Source of the DNA: Anniella stebbinsi
Taxonomy: Eukaryota > Chordata > Lepidosauria > Squamata > Anniellidae
Direction: 5' to 3'
NCBI GenBank assembly: GCA_029215795.1
Contig: JARDYH010000004.1
Location: 211,770,517 to 211,834,516 of the forward strand
Length of the DNA stretch: 64,000 bases
This document shows, piece by piece, positions 23,890 to 35,955 of the stretch. A program made the translations under genes and the position numbers. How positions within the stretch are numbered: the stretch's first letter is position 1; every line of letters begins with the position of its first letter. The notes beneath the pieces are model-generated. The model made no database searches and was not told the origin of the DNA. It worked only from the letters and a program-made list of their open reading frames with translations.

Positions 23890-24333
23890 TTGTAGTTAAA
23901 GTCTACCCGTACACTATGATCCACATCTAAGGTTCCCCTCTGGTTGCCTATTCCGAGGGAAGCACGGAGGATGGCAACAAGGGAGAGGGCCTTTTCAGTG
24001 GTGGCCCTCCAATTATGGAATGATCTCCCTGATGAGGCTTGCCTGGCACTAACATTGTTATTTTTTCGGCGCAAGGTCAAGACTTTCCTCGTCTCCCAGG
24101 CATTTTAACAGCGTATGTTGAGGGTTTTATTGTCATTGTTGTGGTTTGACCCAGAATAGTTGTTTTTAAATGCTATTGTATTTATAACCTGTTTATATGC
24201 TTTTTATGGTTTAAAATTTTGTATATCATTTTTTAAATGTTCAATGTTTTTAATTTTTGTAAACCGCCCAGAGAACTTCGCTATGGAGCGGTATATAAAT
24301 GGAATAAATAAACAAATAAAATAAATAAAATAA
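23890..24333 (+). mobile_element. L2-like LINE 3' end
   Basis: Contains GAGGATGGCAACAAGGGAGA, CCTTTTCAGTGGTGGCCCTC and AATTATGGAATGATCTCCCT, then the tail GTAAACCGCCCAGAGAACTT and GAGCGGTATATAAATGGAATAAATAAA. This is the clearest L2-like 3' end in the window. It is flanked by a direct duplication (see findings). Confidence 0.82.
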
Positions 24334-24378
24334 AACATCTTGAGATCTACCTCCTACCTACCCCTGCTTAGTTCATAA

Positions 24379-24732
24379 TAGGGATGTCTTGAGCACCCAA
24401 CTGAGTCCGGGAGTTCAACAGTCTCCCTCAGGTCTGCTTTCCCCCCCAACCCTGGGATTCAGTTGGCCACATTTGGACCCATGCTCAAATGCTCACAAGG
24501 CCCCTGCATGTGCTCGGCAGCTGCCTGCCCTCACTGCTAACATTGCGCATTTCCCCCCACTGCATCAATGGTGGCCACCATTGACACAGCAGGGGGAAGT
24601 GCGCGACTTCAGCTGTGAAGGCGGTTTGCTGGGCCAAGCTAAGCCTCAAAGGAAGCTTGCATGGCCAGGCGAGTGGGGGTGGATGGGACGAGTATCTGCT
24701 GAGTTGGACGCAGGTGAGTTTGCCCACCCCTA
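24379..24732. mobile_element. hAT-like non-autonomous element with 7/8-bp target duplication
   Basis: Left end TAGGGATGTCTTGAGC, right end GTTTGCCCACCCCTA. Flanks GTTCATAA (24371-24378) and GTTCATAT (24733-24740) agree at 7 of 8 bases, the hAT target length. The interior has the foldback ATTTCCCCCCACTGC / GCAGGGGGAAGT and GGTGGCCACCATTG. Length 354 bp, no coding capacity. Confidence 0.78.
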
Positions 24733-26033
24733 GTTCATATACCACCTGAAATACAAATCAATGTGTTTCCACTTCAGAATAAATACTTCTTGGGGTGAAA
24801 AGCAGCAGAGGAACAGGATTCTGCAGAAGGATTCTATACGTATATTCCATATTTTTACAGGGTGGGGCATATCTGGATTCAGATGATGCCATAAACCACC
24901 AAATAAATAACAAGGGCCTAAAACATCCTGGGGAGAGGATGTAATTGCAAAGATTTTTCTAACCCACTCCCCAGCCCCCATTCCCATAATTACTTCTGAT
25001 AATGATTTTGAGTCATGATAATGGACCTCAGAGTTCTCACAGCCCCCAAGTCTACTAAACCAAAGGCACCGGGGGGTGGGGTTCTTCCCAGAAACCTCTG
25101 AATTTCTGAACACCATCAAAATGTGAAGTCAGAAACATCCCATCATACACCTAAAGCTCTTCTTTCTCTTAAAGATCCCTCAAATGAGATGGCAAAAGAC
25201 ATAGTAATGTCCATTTTCAGGAATTACCTATCTTTTGCGACCCAACGGCCACATGTGCCAACATGTATATTCCAGTCAACATCTGCATCATTGCTCTGTG
25301 TGTCTCCCCTTCAGAGGCAAGGCAGGTAGACACAAAAAGTAGGGTCTTTTCAGTCATGGTACTATGATTGCAGAGATGGTCCAGAGCAGGGATGGGAAAT
25401 GTCTTTCTTCCTGGGGTCCAGATGCAGTTCCGGAGATGCTCTCAGGGGCCACATTCCAGGGGTGGCCATGGCCAATGGCAAATGAGCTGGCCCACCAAAA
25501 TACCAAAAAATACAAAACAGTATCAGTATCAGTTCTACCAACCTGCAGTATCGTACTGCACGTGGATAGAACCTCCAGCCCATGGGCCTAAACCAGCCTG
25601 TGGGGCACCCAATCTTTTCTCTTGGGATTCTTCCTGGGAGCAGAGCTTAGGCTCCAAGCACTGCCCCCTGCAGGAAACCCCCTGGAGGGCATCCTTGCTG
25701 CTACCTCCAGTCTGAGATTAGAAGTAACAGTGGGGAATTCCTTGCTGTCATGCGCCATTAGCAGAACCCCACTGTTATCTTGGATCTCATAGCGGAGATA
25801 ATGGCGGGGGGCTGGGGGGCTGGGCTTGAACAACCCATGTCAGGGAGAGTGGGTGCTTTTCTACACATGAAGAAGTCCCAATGGCCCTCATCCCTGCTGC
25901 TGTCATTGATCTGAGATTAGAGATAGAAATGGGTATTAGAGATGGTAGGTGTTAGGACTAGCTCTCCTCCTGCTCTTCCTTCCTTCTAGCACAGAGGAAA
26001 ATAAAAATAAAAAGGGGGTTGATGGAGGGAAAG

Positions 26034-26185
26034 GTAGGGTGACCATATTTTGGAAACCAAAAAGGAGGACAACATGGCCGCCCCGAGGAGGCGTACTCAC
26101 CAAAATGTCCAGCCTCCAAGGGGGTGTGCCCACCAACATGCCCAACTCTCAAAGGGGGTGCCCACCTGAACATGGCCTTGGTCAC
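26034..26185. mobile_element. hAT-like end fragment (TAGGGTGACCATAT)
   Basis: Begins TAGGGTGACCATATTTTGGA, the terminal motif of the hAT foldback family, but the interior (AAAAAGGAGGACAACATGGC and later blocks) is different. The other end was not found. Confidence 0.45.
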
Positions 26186-26707
26186 GTATCTGATTTCACA
26201 GACACAATTAAGACAAACTGTTCTATGTAGCATCTTAATGTTAAAATCATTGAAAGAAAGAACAAGTGAGACATTCAATGTATATGAAATTAACATGTAT
26301 TTTTACTTGCTGTACAAATTTCTTTATGGCAATTCTTTTTGCTGTCCTCATACAAGATCAATAAAAAAGAAATCTATTATTTTCCATTTTTCTAAAGAAA
26401 ACACGTCCTGGATTAGAAAAAATTTTTGCTAAAGAACACTGTGCTAGACTAAACAGAAAATGGGAAATTTGCAGATAAGAAAGATTAGAAAGGGAGGCAA
26501 GAGGTGCACCGTGTAAAGAAATACATCCTTTTATCAGTCCTAAATCTCCCACTATTCAGCTTCATGAGATGACTCCATGTTCTAATACCATGAGAAAGGG
26601 AGAAAAATGTCTCCCTATCCACATTCTCCACACCACGTGTGAGAAAAAGCCAACCAGATCTTGATCAGGGATGACATTAATAACGGGGGGGGGGGGGCAG
26701 AGTACAA

Positions 26708-27150
26708 TTAATGAAAGCCCAACAAAAAACAAAGCCCTATGAGGAGAGACTGAAAGAACTGGGCATGTTTAGCCTGGAGAAGAGAAGACTGAGGGGAGAC
26801 ATGATAGCACTCTTCAAATACTTGAAAGGTTGTCACACAGATGAGGGCCAGGATCTCTTCTCTATCAACCCAGAGTGCAGGACACGGAATAATGGGCTCA
26901 AGTGACAGGAAGCCAGATTCCAGCTGGACATCAGGAAAAACTTCCTGACTGTTAGAGCAATACGACAGTGGAACCAATTATCTAGGGAGGTGGTGGGCTC
27001 TCCCACATTAGAGGCCTTCAAGATACAGCTGGACAACCATCTGTCAGGGATGCTTTAAGGTAGATTCCTGCACTGAGCAGGGGGTTGGACTTGATGCCTT
27101 ATAGGCCCCTTCCAACTCTACTATTCTATGATTCTATTCTATGATTCTAA
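26708..27150 (+). mobile_element. CR1 LINE 3' end
   Basis: Translates on the plus strand to [20 protein letters not shown] and a decayed NNGLK...QLDIRKNF segment, then the CR1 3' region ending TTCTATGATTCTATTCTATG. A stop replaces the codon after NNGLK. The 12-bp G run just upstream (26686-26697) is outside the element. Confidence 0.9.
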
Positions 27151-27690
27151 GTCTGGCAGCTCTAACACCATGCTTAAACACAAACACACCATAAACACAG
27201 GCCAGTAGAGGCTGGTGTCTCCTATTGCAGTGGGGCAGTGAATCTTTTCTGGGTATCAGTCAGAACCAGTCAGAACTCTAACGGAGCTATCAAAGGCGCT
27301 AGAGCATTTTGGGGATAGGGTTCAGCACTTTGGATTGCTTCTGTAGAGTTCTGACTGGTTCCGACTGAAACTCAGAGTGGATTTCCTGCCCCACTGAAAT
27401 ACAAGTCACCAGCCTACACAGACACAGACAGTGACGTTATATCAGGGGGAAGAGGATGTTTGGGATGTTTGCCTAGCAACAACTGAAGTCCAAGGCCTGC
27501 TAATTTAACCTGGAACATCAAACAGTAATTGAAAGGAATTCATGTTCTGAAACAATTCCTTCAAATGACCAAGGTAAAATGTTTTAGGGAAGGATCATCA
27601 AAACCTAGTACAGTCATGACATTTTCAGCCTTTTCTGTAAAATTACTAAACATAAATTGCCTCCTTTACTTCACTTTTAAACAACTAGAC

Positions 27691-27826
27691 CAGCCTTCTC
27701 CAACCTGATGCCCTCCAGATGTTTTGGACTTCAAGTCTCATCAGCCCTAGCCATTATGGCCAATGGTCAGAAATGCTGGGAGTTGTAGTCCCCAACATTT
27801 GGATTGCACCAGGTTGAGGAATGCTG
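27691..27826. mobile_element. 136-bp palindromic hAT MITE with exact 8-bp target duplication
   Basis: Left end CAGCCTTCTCCAACCTGATG, right end CAGGTTGAGGAATGCTG. The flanks AACTAGAC (27683-27690) and AACTAGAC (27827-27834) are identical. The 8-bp duplication and CAG terminus place the family in hAT; it gives the exact boundaries for the copies at 2549, 16108 and 23711. Confidence 0.87.
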
Positions 27827-27928
27827 AACTAGACTGTTTTTTTTAAGAGGTCCATATAATGGCAAGGCATACATACTATTTTTAAAGATGCACATGAAGG
27901 GTCCTGCGCTTTAGTGATACAGCATTTA

Positions 27929-28016
27929 GGCTACAATTCTATACACCTGTACCTGGAAGTAAGCCCCACTGAAAACAAGGGCTTACTTCAGAATAGCCAT
28001 GCACAGAATTGCACCA
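27929..28016. mobile_element. Short Harbinger-like MITE
   Basis: GGCTACAATTCTATACACC to CAGAATTGCACC in inverted orientation, with TTA on the left and ATAA on the right. A GTAAGCCCCACTGAAAACAA centre pairs with GGGCTTACTTCAG. Confidence 0.6.
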
Positions 28017-28439
28017 TAAGAGTCCAAGAGTGGAAACCTATGCAAGTTTAGACAGAAACAATGTGTCTATGTACACCAGCTCCTGAGGAATAAGATCAGA
28101 AGGGTTGCTATTACACTCATGTCCTACTTGTGGCTTTCCCACAGGCAGCTGAACACTGGAACAGTCCCACAATATAATACTTCATCATGAGGACTGGGGA
28201 ACTTTGATAAAACCATTCACTGCGATTAGGAGTAGTTCCTCTTTTAACAATAGCAATAATATTTAAAGGCTAGGATGAAAAGCCCCATACTTGTTTGCCT
28301 GAAATTTGGTAGCATTCACCCCCTCATAAGATGCAACTTAGCTTACAATATTTTCAACAACCCCCCCCCCCCCAAAACCCGCCTGCTCGCATCCCAGCCT
28401 GCCAGAGCTCACGCTGCCAGCTAGCCTGTCGCCCATGTG

Positions 28440-28612
28440 GCATATATAAAAGGCAGGAGCTGTACCAAGCAGGATATAGAGGTATATGGAATGTGTCAAT
28501 GGGCCCCAACAGTTGTCAGTGCACTTCAATACCACTATAAAGCAGTAGTGTGGTTCCTGCCTGTTATATATCGCTTTCATACTGCTATTTCCTGCTTGGT
28601 GTAGATCTGGCC
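28440..28612. mobile_element. Palindromic element, GATCTACACCAAGCAGG family
   Basis: Contains CATATATAAAAGGCAGGAGC, AAGCAGGATATAGAGG, CAACAGTTGTCAGTGCACTT and the right end TGCTTGGTGTAGATCTGGCC. The left terminus is replaced by GC-rich sequence (28376-28439) similar to 30720-30790. Confidence 0.7.
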
Positions 28613-28680
28613 ATAGACTTTCACAGATTTTCAGTAATGTTTACTCACTTTAAATTATCAGCAAAAAGTAAAAATATGGT

Positions 28681-28880
28681 GGAAAGACCTAGTTTGGCAG
28701 AGCAGCTAAAGCGTGAGTTATGAATTGGATGTCTATGGTTCAAATCTTGGCTCAGTGAACTCATTAAGTGACATTGGGCACACTTTTATCTCCCCCCCCT
28801 ACATTGCAGGGATATTTAGGGATCATGGGGTCATGAATGTGAAACATTTAAAAAATTAGATGAAAGCACTGCATAAAGGT
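28681..28880 (+). mobile_element. Old MIR-like SINE
   Basis: AGCAGCTAAAGCGTGAGTTA, a B-box-like GTTCAAATCTTGG, GGCTCAGTGAACTCATTAAG and AGTGACATTGGGCACAC. Heavily diverged. Confidence 0.5.
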
Positions 28881-30223
28881 ATCAGTAAGAAGTACATTAA
28901 ACAAGCATAAGGAACACTTACAGTATACTTGTTCTGTGGGAATTTTTATTTCCCCCTCCCCAGCACCAAATACCATCTTCTTCCTACAGTGTAACATAAA
29001 CTGCCTTTGAATGTCCCTCAGTTTCAAAAGTTATATGCCACAAAGCATATTTGGGGGAGCAGAGGAACACAAATCAAAAGCCCCCTTGGTTGCACAGAGG
29101 TAGTTGTGCAGTTCTTTGGATCCTGCTCTAAGTTTTATATACAACTATAAGGATGATAAGATTATATGAAGGATGTTGCAAAGAAAATTGAAATGTTGGC
29201 AAAAGGACATCATTTTGTAAAGAGGCGAAAGGATCATACAACTGTTGTTTACCTCTACGGCTTTATTAGGGGGAGGTCGTGTTTTGTTTTGTTTTACTGA
29301 AATAACTCCTATAGCTGAAGAAATAAGCTGTTATTTAATTTAAAAACAGCTTCTCTAGTCAGAGCTGCTTGACAAAATAATAATAATAATACCTCTAGGT
29401 TTGCATACAGTACTCCTGAATGTGTGTATACAGGTTCTTTGGATAGTGGTCTTTAGATGTATCATTTTTAAATGAGGATGTGTGTATATAGCTTATGAAT
29501 GTGTTCACATTTATTCTCTCTATCGTTTCTCCCTATTAATTTTTTAATGCAGATTATAACACAATGAGAGAACAAATGCACTCAATGGCAACATTACCAT
29601 ATAAAATGACAGGATCCTGCCTTATTTGTAATGGATCATGTGTTTGTGTATGTACGCTAAGTAAGCCCTTTTGCCTAATATGGAAGGAATGGAGAGTAAA
29701 TTACAGGAAAGGATTTAAAATATATTTGAATGCCAATCATTATTTTATATGGGAGAAAGGGGTGCACTCAGGGATACCACTAGGCTGGGGGCCAAATGTG
29801 TTTTCTCCTGCCTCTGATGCCCTCCACTTTAGGGGCAAAGGCAGGCTTAGCCACTCATCGCCTTTAACCCAAGCTGCATCTTATTAACATTATCCTTCAT
29901 CTTATTAAATGTTACCCTACATAGATTTTAAAAGGAACTTATGAGAATCAAGCTTGCACTTCTCTGCATACTGCCAGCTCCAGCTACAATAATGTGAAGT
30001 AGTCTCACGTGGGCTTTTTTTCTTAGTTATGATGGAATACAATACTAGAGTAAGTAAATGCTGGTATTCAGCTGTTACACACAGATAAAGAAATAAGTAG
30101 CACAACAGAAAATAAATACTCTGTTCAGAGCTTTCTTTTGAAAGTTCTTTACCTTTGATAGTTGCTTTGAAATGCGTCTCTTCAAGGTTTTTTTTTTTTT
30201 AAAAAAACTGATTATTGTCTTAA

Positions 30224-30614
30224 GGGGCTGGATCTACAGGTCGTCCTCGATGCACCCTCCCTGCGCCACAAGCTGCTTCCGAGCGCTTCACCCCGCCTAG
30301 TGTGGCTCAAGCCTCGGAGGCTCTGCTCGTGCTCTCGCCTCGCCGCCGCCGCCCTTTCATCCTGGCCAGTCCCAGGGAGGGAGGAGGGAGGTTTGTAAAC
30401 AAAAGCTAGCAATTGGAAATCCCTCTCCCAATCGCTGGCTTTTGTTTACAGCCCTTCCTCCCCAGCACCGGACGGGATGAAAGAGCGGCAGCCGCGGTGG
30501 CGCGGGCGCGGGCAGAGCCTCCGAGGCTTGAGCCACACTAGGGGAGGTGAAGCGCTCTGAAGCGGCTTGTGGCGCAGGGAGGGCGCATCGAGGACGACCT
30601 GTAGATCCAACCCC
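30224..30614. mobile_element. 391-bp CpG-rich foldback element, Harbinger-like
   Basis: Two arms of nearly 195 bp are almost perfect inverted repeats: GGGGCTGGATCTACAGGTCG at the left, CGACCTGTAGATCCAACCCC at the right. The centre is TTTGTAAACAAAAG ... CTTTTGTTTACA. TAA precedes the left end; the right flank is AGT, so the target duplication is not intact. The close match of the arms and the many CpGs suggest a young insertion. It is related to 55399-56147. Confidence 0.85.
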
Positions 30615-31575
30615 AGTCTCCCAAAAAGGTCTCCTCCCAAAGGTGGCTGCCTTGGATAGCATCCATTAGCTGACTCAGCCGCTCTCCCGCCCGCGACACA
30701 TGCCAGCTCTCCTGCGCCACGTGCCGTGCGCTGCTTGGCCGCCTGCCCCGCCTGCCAACCTGCTAGTGCTCACTCTGCCAGCCAGCCCCACACTGCCTGC
30801 CCCACGCGCCGCCTGCGTGTACCACACACCGCTCGACTGACCGCCCAGCCCCGCGCCGCCCACACACACCACCCGCCCCATGTCCAGCATGCCGCTCAGC
30901 CACCTGCCTCACTCTATACTTGTCCGGTCGCCCCGCGTGCCCTGCACTGCCCGCACATGCACCCCGCCGCCCACATACGCCACCCGTCCGCACATGCCAC
31001 CTGCATGCAGTCTACTTACAAGTAAGTTCACCATGGACACACGCTGCTGCTCCATCCACCGCTGCCTTCTGCTGCTGTGTTGGGAGATTGCCCTGCCTCT
31101 GCAACAAGTCTCGCGAGATGAGACATTGGAAGTCTCATCCCGGAAGTGTCCCAAGACTGAGAAGTTGCAACGGCTCCGTGACGCACGCACACCTTTCCTG
31201 GGGTGAAAGGGTCTCCTAATACTTGGATTAAGAGGCCCTTTCATCCTGGGAAAGGTGGGGGGGAGAGCAGGCCGCACGTTCTCCAGGGCCCCAGATTGCC
31301 TACCGCCATCAGCGTGGCCTGGGGAAGGGCTGGACGTCACATTTTGGATGCGCCAAAATGCGACTTCCAGCCCCTCCCCCCGGGCCGATCCAGGGATTTT
31401 TTTGGCCAGTGCAACCGCGCCGGCCAATGACAAGCCTCAGATGGCCCCTGGGAAGGCGGCAATTCCCGGACTTTTTAAGATATTCGCCGATTTCCCCCCT
31501 GACGCCATTTTGACGCCCCGTTTCCGGACTTGTCCGGAGGAAACCGGGCGTCTGGTCACCCTGGGGAAAGGTCAT
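30615..31575. other. GC-rich, CpG-rich transposon-derived block
   Basis: About 1 kb far richer in G, C and CpG than its surroundings. 30700-31010 is an irregular CTGCC/CCGCCC-rich array. 31060-31575 is full of hairpins (for example CCTTTCCTGGGGTGAAAGGG with its near complement at 31237-31256) and ends GTCTGGTCACCCTGG, like the GGTCACCCTA end of the hAT foldbacks. Reading frames here are long only because stops are rare in GC-rich DNA; none resembles a protein family. Confidence 0.6.
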
Positions 31576-31944
31576 GCCCCCTGATGTCATTTGGCCCATG
31601 GGGTGGGGGCAATTTACCCCCCCCCCAAAAGAATTCTGCCCCTCTATCTTACTGCCAGTAGCTAAGCCTGAGGAGAGGTCTTTCAACCTTTGATAATGGG
31701 GGAAAACTGCACAGACATTGGGAAACCTCCAAATGATTGGTGGTTGGAGGAAAGGGGCTGGGACCAGGGAAAAGGACATGGTCATTTGGGAATCCCGGAG
31801 GGCCAATTTGGGACCCCAGGAGGGCTGGATTTGGCCCCTGGGCCTGAGGTTCTGCATACCTGGTTGACGGGGGGACTGCCCAGCCCAGTCACCGCTTGCC
31901 TATTGTGACATTCTGGCTGTTTGGGTGTGATCGCTATTGGCTAC

Positions 31945-32140
31945 TGGATATGGAGGGCCATTTTTTTTATTGCAATGCTGCTGCTTTGCTGTGTGTCTTT
32001 GTGACGTTCATTGCTATATTCTGTATATAGTGTTTTATATCTCAGTTTTTATTTGCTTGTTAGTTAATAGTCTTCAGGCTCCCTCCAGACGAAGTGTGGG
32101 TTATAAAAACAAAATAATACTAAATAAACTTCATTTGATG
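31945..32140 (+). mobile_element. LINE 3' tail, degraded
   Basis: A T-rich stretch followed by CTCCAGACGAAGTGTGGGTT, ATAAAAACAAAATAATACTA and AATAAAC, comparable with the other L2-like tails. Weakly supported. Confidence 0.4.
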
Positions 32141-32998
32141 GATGGGACTTCGACAGTCACCAGGCCCTGCAGAGCGCAGTTAACGTTTGGTTCTCTTGGA
32201 TCAATCACTGCTGTCTCTGGGGACTCACTCTGAACCACCTGTTCAGCAGCATGCTATTGGTTCTGTCCTCTGAGATGTTTTCTCTGCTGCTGCATCCTGA
32301 TGCATGCTGCAGTATACACTATGCTCTAGATGAGTTTCCGCACACTTGGCATAACAAGAAGCAGGTGAGCAAGATCATGGGTTACCACAGGCACTGGAGC
32401 AGGAGTGCTGAATCTCAGACCCACAGGTCAAGACTTCTCACTCAACCAAACTTCTGCCATGGCTAATTACGACTTTTATTTTCTGTTTAGAATATCAACC
32501 AAGGGGCCTGGTGTTGGAAGCATGCCTCTTGCTTCCTTTGCCTTTTAAAACCCCTGCTCCCCAAATTACAGAAGCATATGATGAAAACCCACACTGCTAT
32601 GCCATTTCATTTAATATAAAAAATTATGAATGCTGCCATCTATGGTGCCATGATCCATTTCCTCATACTAGCATAAAGACATTTCATAAATATCAGCAAG
32701 ATGGACGGTAAGTGAAAGTTGGGTCGTTTCGCACGTCTTGCATTGGCTTTTATTTGAAATTGGCTCTTAACACAAATGTTAAAAAAATCAGGACTGGCTG
32801 AGAAGTTAATTCAATCTTTCTTCCAAAGTCCCTCCTGCCTGAACAACATTTGTACGTGATGCGGCGGACAAACTAGAAGATGGGCTCAAATTCTTAGTGT
32901 CACACATGAAAAATACCCATAGCTGCTCTGTTTAGCACTTTTCAAAAGAATTATCAAGCAAAGGCATAAACATTAATGGCTTTCAGAAACAGAGAAGG

Positions 32999-33004
<6 letters not shown>

Positions 33005-33045
<41 letters not shown>
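33005..33045. repeat. (TA)n microsatellite
   Basis: About 20 TA units, 160 bp from the exon 3 donor within intron 3. Confidence 0.95.
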
Positions 33046-33047
<2 letters not shown>

Positions 33048-33169
33048 ATTATGTGAAATGCTAATGCTATCATAAAATGCTTAGAGAGGAATGTAATCTA
33101 GTGGAAGATTTTAAGGATCTTAATGCAATTGCATTTAATAGTCTTATACGCATTTGATGATAACAATTA

Positions 33170-33511
<342 letters not shown>

Positions 33512-34701
33512 TCAAGATGACAAGGGCAGCTCAGCACACACACACAGAACTTGGTTGCTGTTGCTATTTAATCTCCTGCTGAAACAAAATAACGAAAGCT
33601 GACATGCCACTGCTTCAGTCAAGTGAGAAGAGCCAGAGAGTGTTTCCGTAAATTCAGTCATCTTGTCTCCTCGAAAAACAATGCATTCTGAAAGTCTGTA
33701 TGGTGCCATGAAAGTCATGAGGCTGGTCCATTCATTCCAAATTGCCAAACATATTACAGCTAATGAGAGCTATATGACTGCCCATCGCTCACAGCCTGGA
33801 AGAAGGACACAGCCAGAGAAGGAGCTACATCTATAAATATAGCCTTCTGAGGACTCTTACGGACATTAGTAACCGAATCCAATATTAAATTAAACAGAGT
33901 TCCTGGGGAGATAAATAGTTTTCAAAGTCCAGCATGCAAAGCTCTGGGAATAGAATATTTGCATTACATGTTGAGAGAGTTTGAAGGAATAATGGTTCAG
34001 AATTGCTGTCAGCTTTCGAAGGAAGTCGATTTTATATGCATATTTGTCCAGAAAAAGCCCCAAACTGAATTGCTTTGGTGCAGTAAAGGCAATAAGAGGC
34101 TGCACACTTGATCTAGACCTTGAGCTTCTGTAGAGGGCAGCTCATAGGCTATAAGTGTAATCCTGTTTCAAGGGAATTGGATAAAATAACCAGTTAAATG
34201 GGTATTTTAGAAATTATTTGGACATCCTGAGACTCACAAAGGTGGTATTGTGCTAAGTGGTAATGAAAAACTATATATAATGATTCTGCATTTCTGTTAC
34301 AAAAAATGCTAATAGTCTTGTGACACCTAAAAAGCTAAAATAATCAATGTGGCATATGCTTTCTCCCCACCACCACCACCAATCCATGCTTTACAATAGA
34401 ATCTACATTCCTGATATGCTAGAGCAAACAGAGAAACAAACAAAATATGGTTTGCCAAACCTGACCAAAAAAGAAAGTCACAAACGCTTTGAACATGTGC
34501 AATTTTGCATTTTATATGCACTTAAATCATAGCGCCATCATGACTATGGCAATAAAATGGAGTTTGCTTCTGCTGCCCTGATGCTAAACACATGTACAAG
34601 CACCATTTTTTGTTGTAGAAAGGGATACTCTGTTTTCAAGGAAAAAATAATAAAAGGAACATCTGTAACCATGCACATGCCTAGCCAGCTGCTGCCCTGA
34701 C

Positions 34702-34724
34702 TATATATATATATATATATATAT
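34702..34724. repeat. (TA)n microsatellite
   Basis: About 11 TA units. Confidence 0.9.
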
Positions 34725-34759
34725 GCAGAAGAAACAGAAAGCAAGCAAGCTGTGTCAAC

Positions 34760-34797
<38 letters not shown>
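34760..34797. repeat. (TAA)n microsatellite
   Basis: About 12 TAA units; the following ACCGGAGTGCATTCC may be a LINE tail on the minus strand. Confidence 0.92.
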
Positions 34798-35358
34798 CGG
34801 AGTGCATTCCAATTAACCAAAACATACAAAACACAGCAATATACAGAAAAATCAATAAATGCACATTAAATAAACTCCTAACCAAAAATTAAACTAATTC
34901 ACAACCAATCAATTAAAGCAAACAAACAATTTAAAACCGAAAATCAAACTAATTGTTTCTCACCCCATACACCAACACCTATGGCTCTGACTCGAACAAA
35001 CAGGATAAGCTCCAGTCAGCCCTGGCATGTCCATGTCACCTCAGATGCTGATGGTGGTCCATTTTCCTGCTACCCCCATCATCTGCCAGTCTCTGAGAGA
35101 TCATCTGAGAAGACCCTGGACTTTGGCTGTGACATCCAGCCCTAGCCGCAACATTACCTTTTTAATGTTCCATTTTAATGGGCTTAGTTTGAGTCCCCTA
35201 TTAGCTCTCCTTACAGCTAGTCTGAGACTGATTTGGTGCACACTAACCACATGGCAAATGTGTTAAATAGTGGTGGATTAATGGGAGAGGCTGCACCGGA
35301 TTTCTGCATAGCAACTTCCAGCACTCCTTGATACCCCATGAATCCAACCTGAATTGAC

Positions 35359-35445
35359 AAGGTTGGATCCAGATTTACTCATACTTAGAGTAGAGCCACT
35401 GAAGTCAACTTAAGTCTCACTGGTTTCAATAGTCCTCTTCAGGTG
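35359..35445. mobile_element. Short palindromic MITE remnant (GGATCCAGA end)
   Basis: AGGTTGGATCCAGATTTACT followed by CATACTTAGAGTAGAGCCAC and AAGTCTCACTGGTTTCAATAG, a diverged relative of 2729-2832. Confidence 0.45.
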
Positions 35446-35518
35446 TCTTAAATAACTGCAGTCTCTACATGCAAAGAGGGTGAATGCTAGCTCAGCCTCT
35501 CTCCTCTATTGTTGTGTT

Positions 35519-35519
35519 C

Positions 35520-35555
<36 letters not shown>

Positions 35556-35556
35556 T
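35519..35556. repeat. (TAA)n microsatellite (LINE tail)
   Basis: About 12 TAA units adjoining the reverse-oriented LINE tail that follows. Confidence 0.92.
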
Positions 35557-35725
35557 TTCTTACCCGCCTCTCCGTTTGGATCGAGGCGGGGAACAGCAGT
35601 AAATATAAAATATGATAAAATACATAAAACTGATTAAAAAATATGGTACACATTATTAAAATAGCAATAAAACATCATAAAAATATCATAAAAACGTTCA
35701 AAAAAATCATGCTCCATGTGTAGAG
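35557..35725 (-). mobile_element. L2-like LINE 3' end
   Basis: TTCTTACCCGCCTCTCCGTT and GGATCGAGGCGGGGAACAGC form the minus-strand version of the tail hairpin found in L2-like LINEs, followed by an AT-rich stretch. Confidence 0.65.
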
Positions 35726-35814
35726 GATTGTGGTCCAGCAAATTCCTGGAAGAGAAGACTATCAATGGATCCTAATCCTGATAATTATGTGCTACTTGCA
35801 GTAGCAGAGGCATT

Positions 35815-35955
35815 AAGCCTATGCACACCAGTTGTTGCGGTACAACACATCCTGTTTCTGGGTTCCTGGTGGCTGGCCACTGTGCGAACAGAATGCTGGA
35901 CTAGATAGACCCTTGGTCTGATCCAGCATGGCTCCTCTTATGTTCTTATCTATGG
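35815..35955 (-). mobile_element. Interspersed repeat (GAACATAAGAAGAGCC family), reverse
   Basis: The reverse complement reads GAACATAAGAGGAGCCATGC, TGGATCAGACCAAGGGTCTA, GTCCAGCATTCTGTTCGCAC, matching 4374-4520. Confidence 0.65.

Noticed and set aside
26686..26697. 12-base G run as a G-quadruplex
   Set aside because: A single homopolymer run next to a CR1 copy; no set of four separated G-tracts.
30726..31857. Several overlapping open frames of 100-182 codons on both strands
   Set aside because: All lie in a GC-rich transposon-derived block where stops are rare; Pro/Arg/Ala/His-rich translations with no domain.
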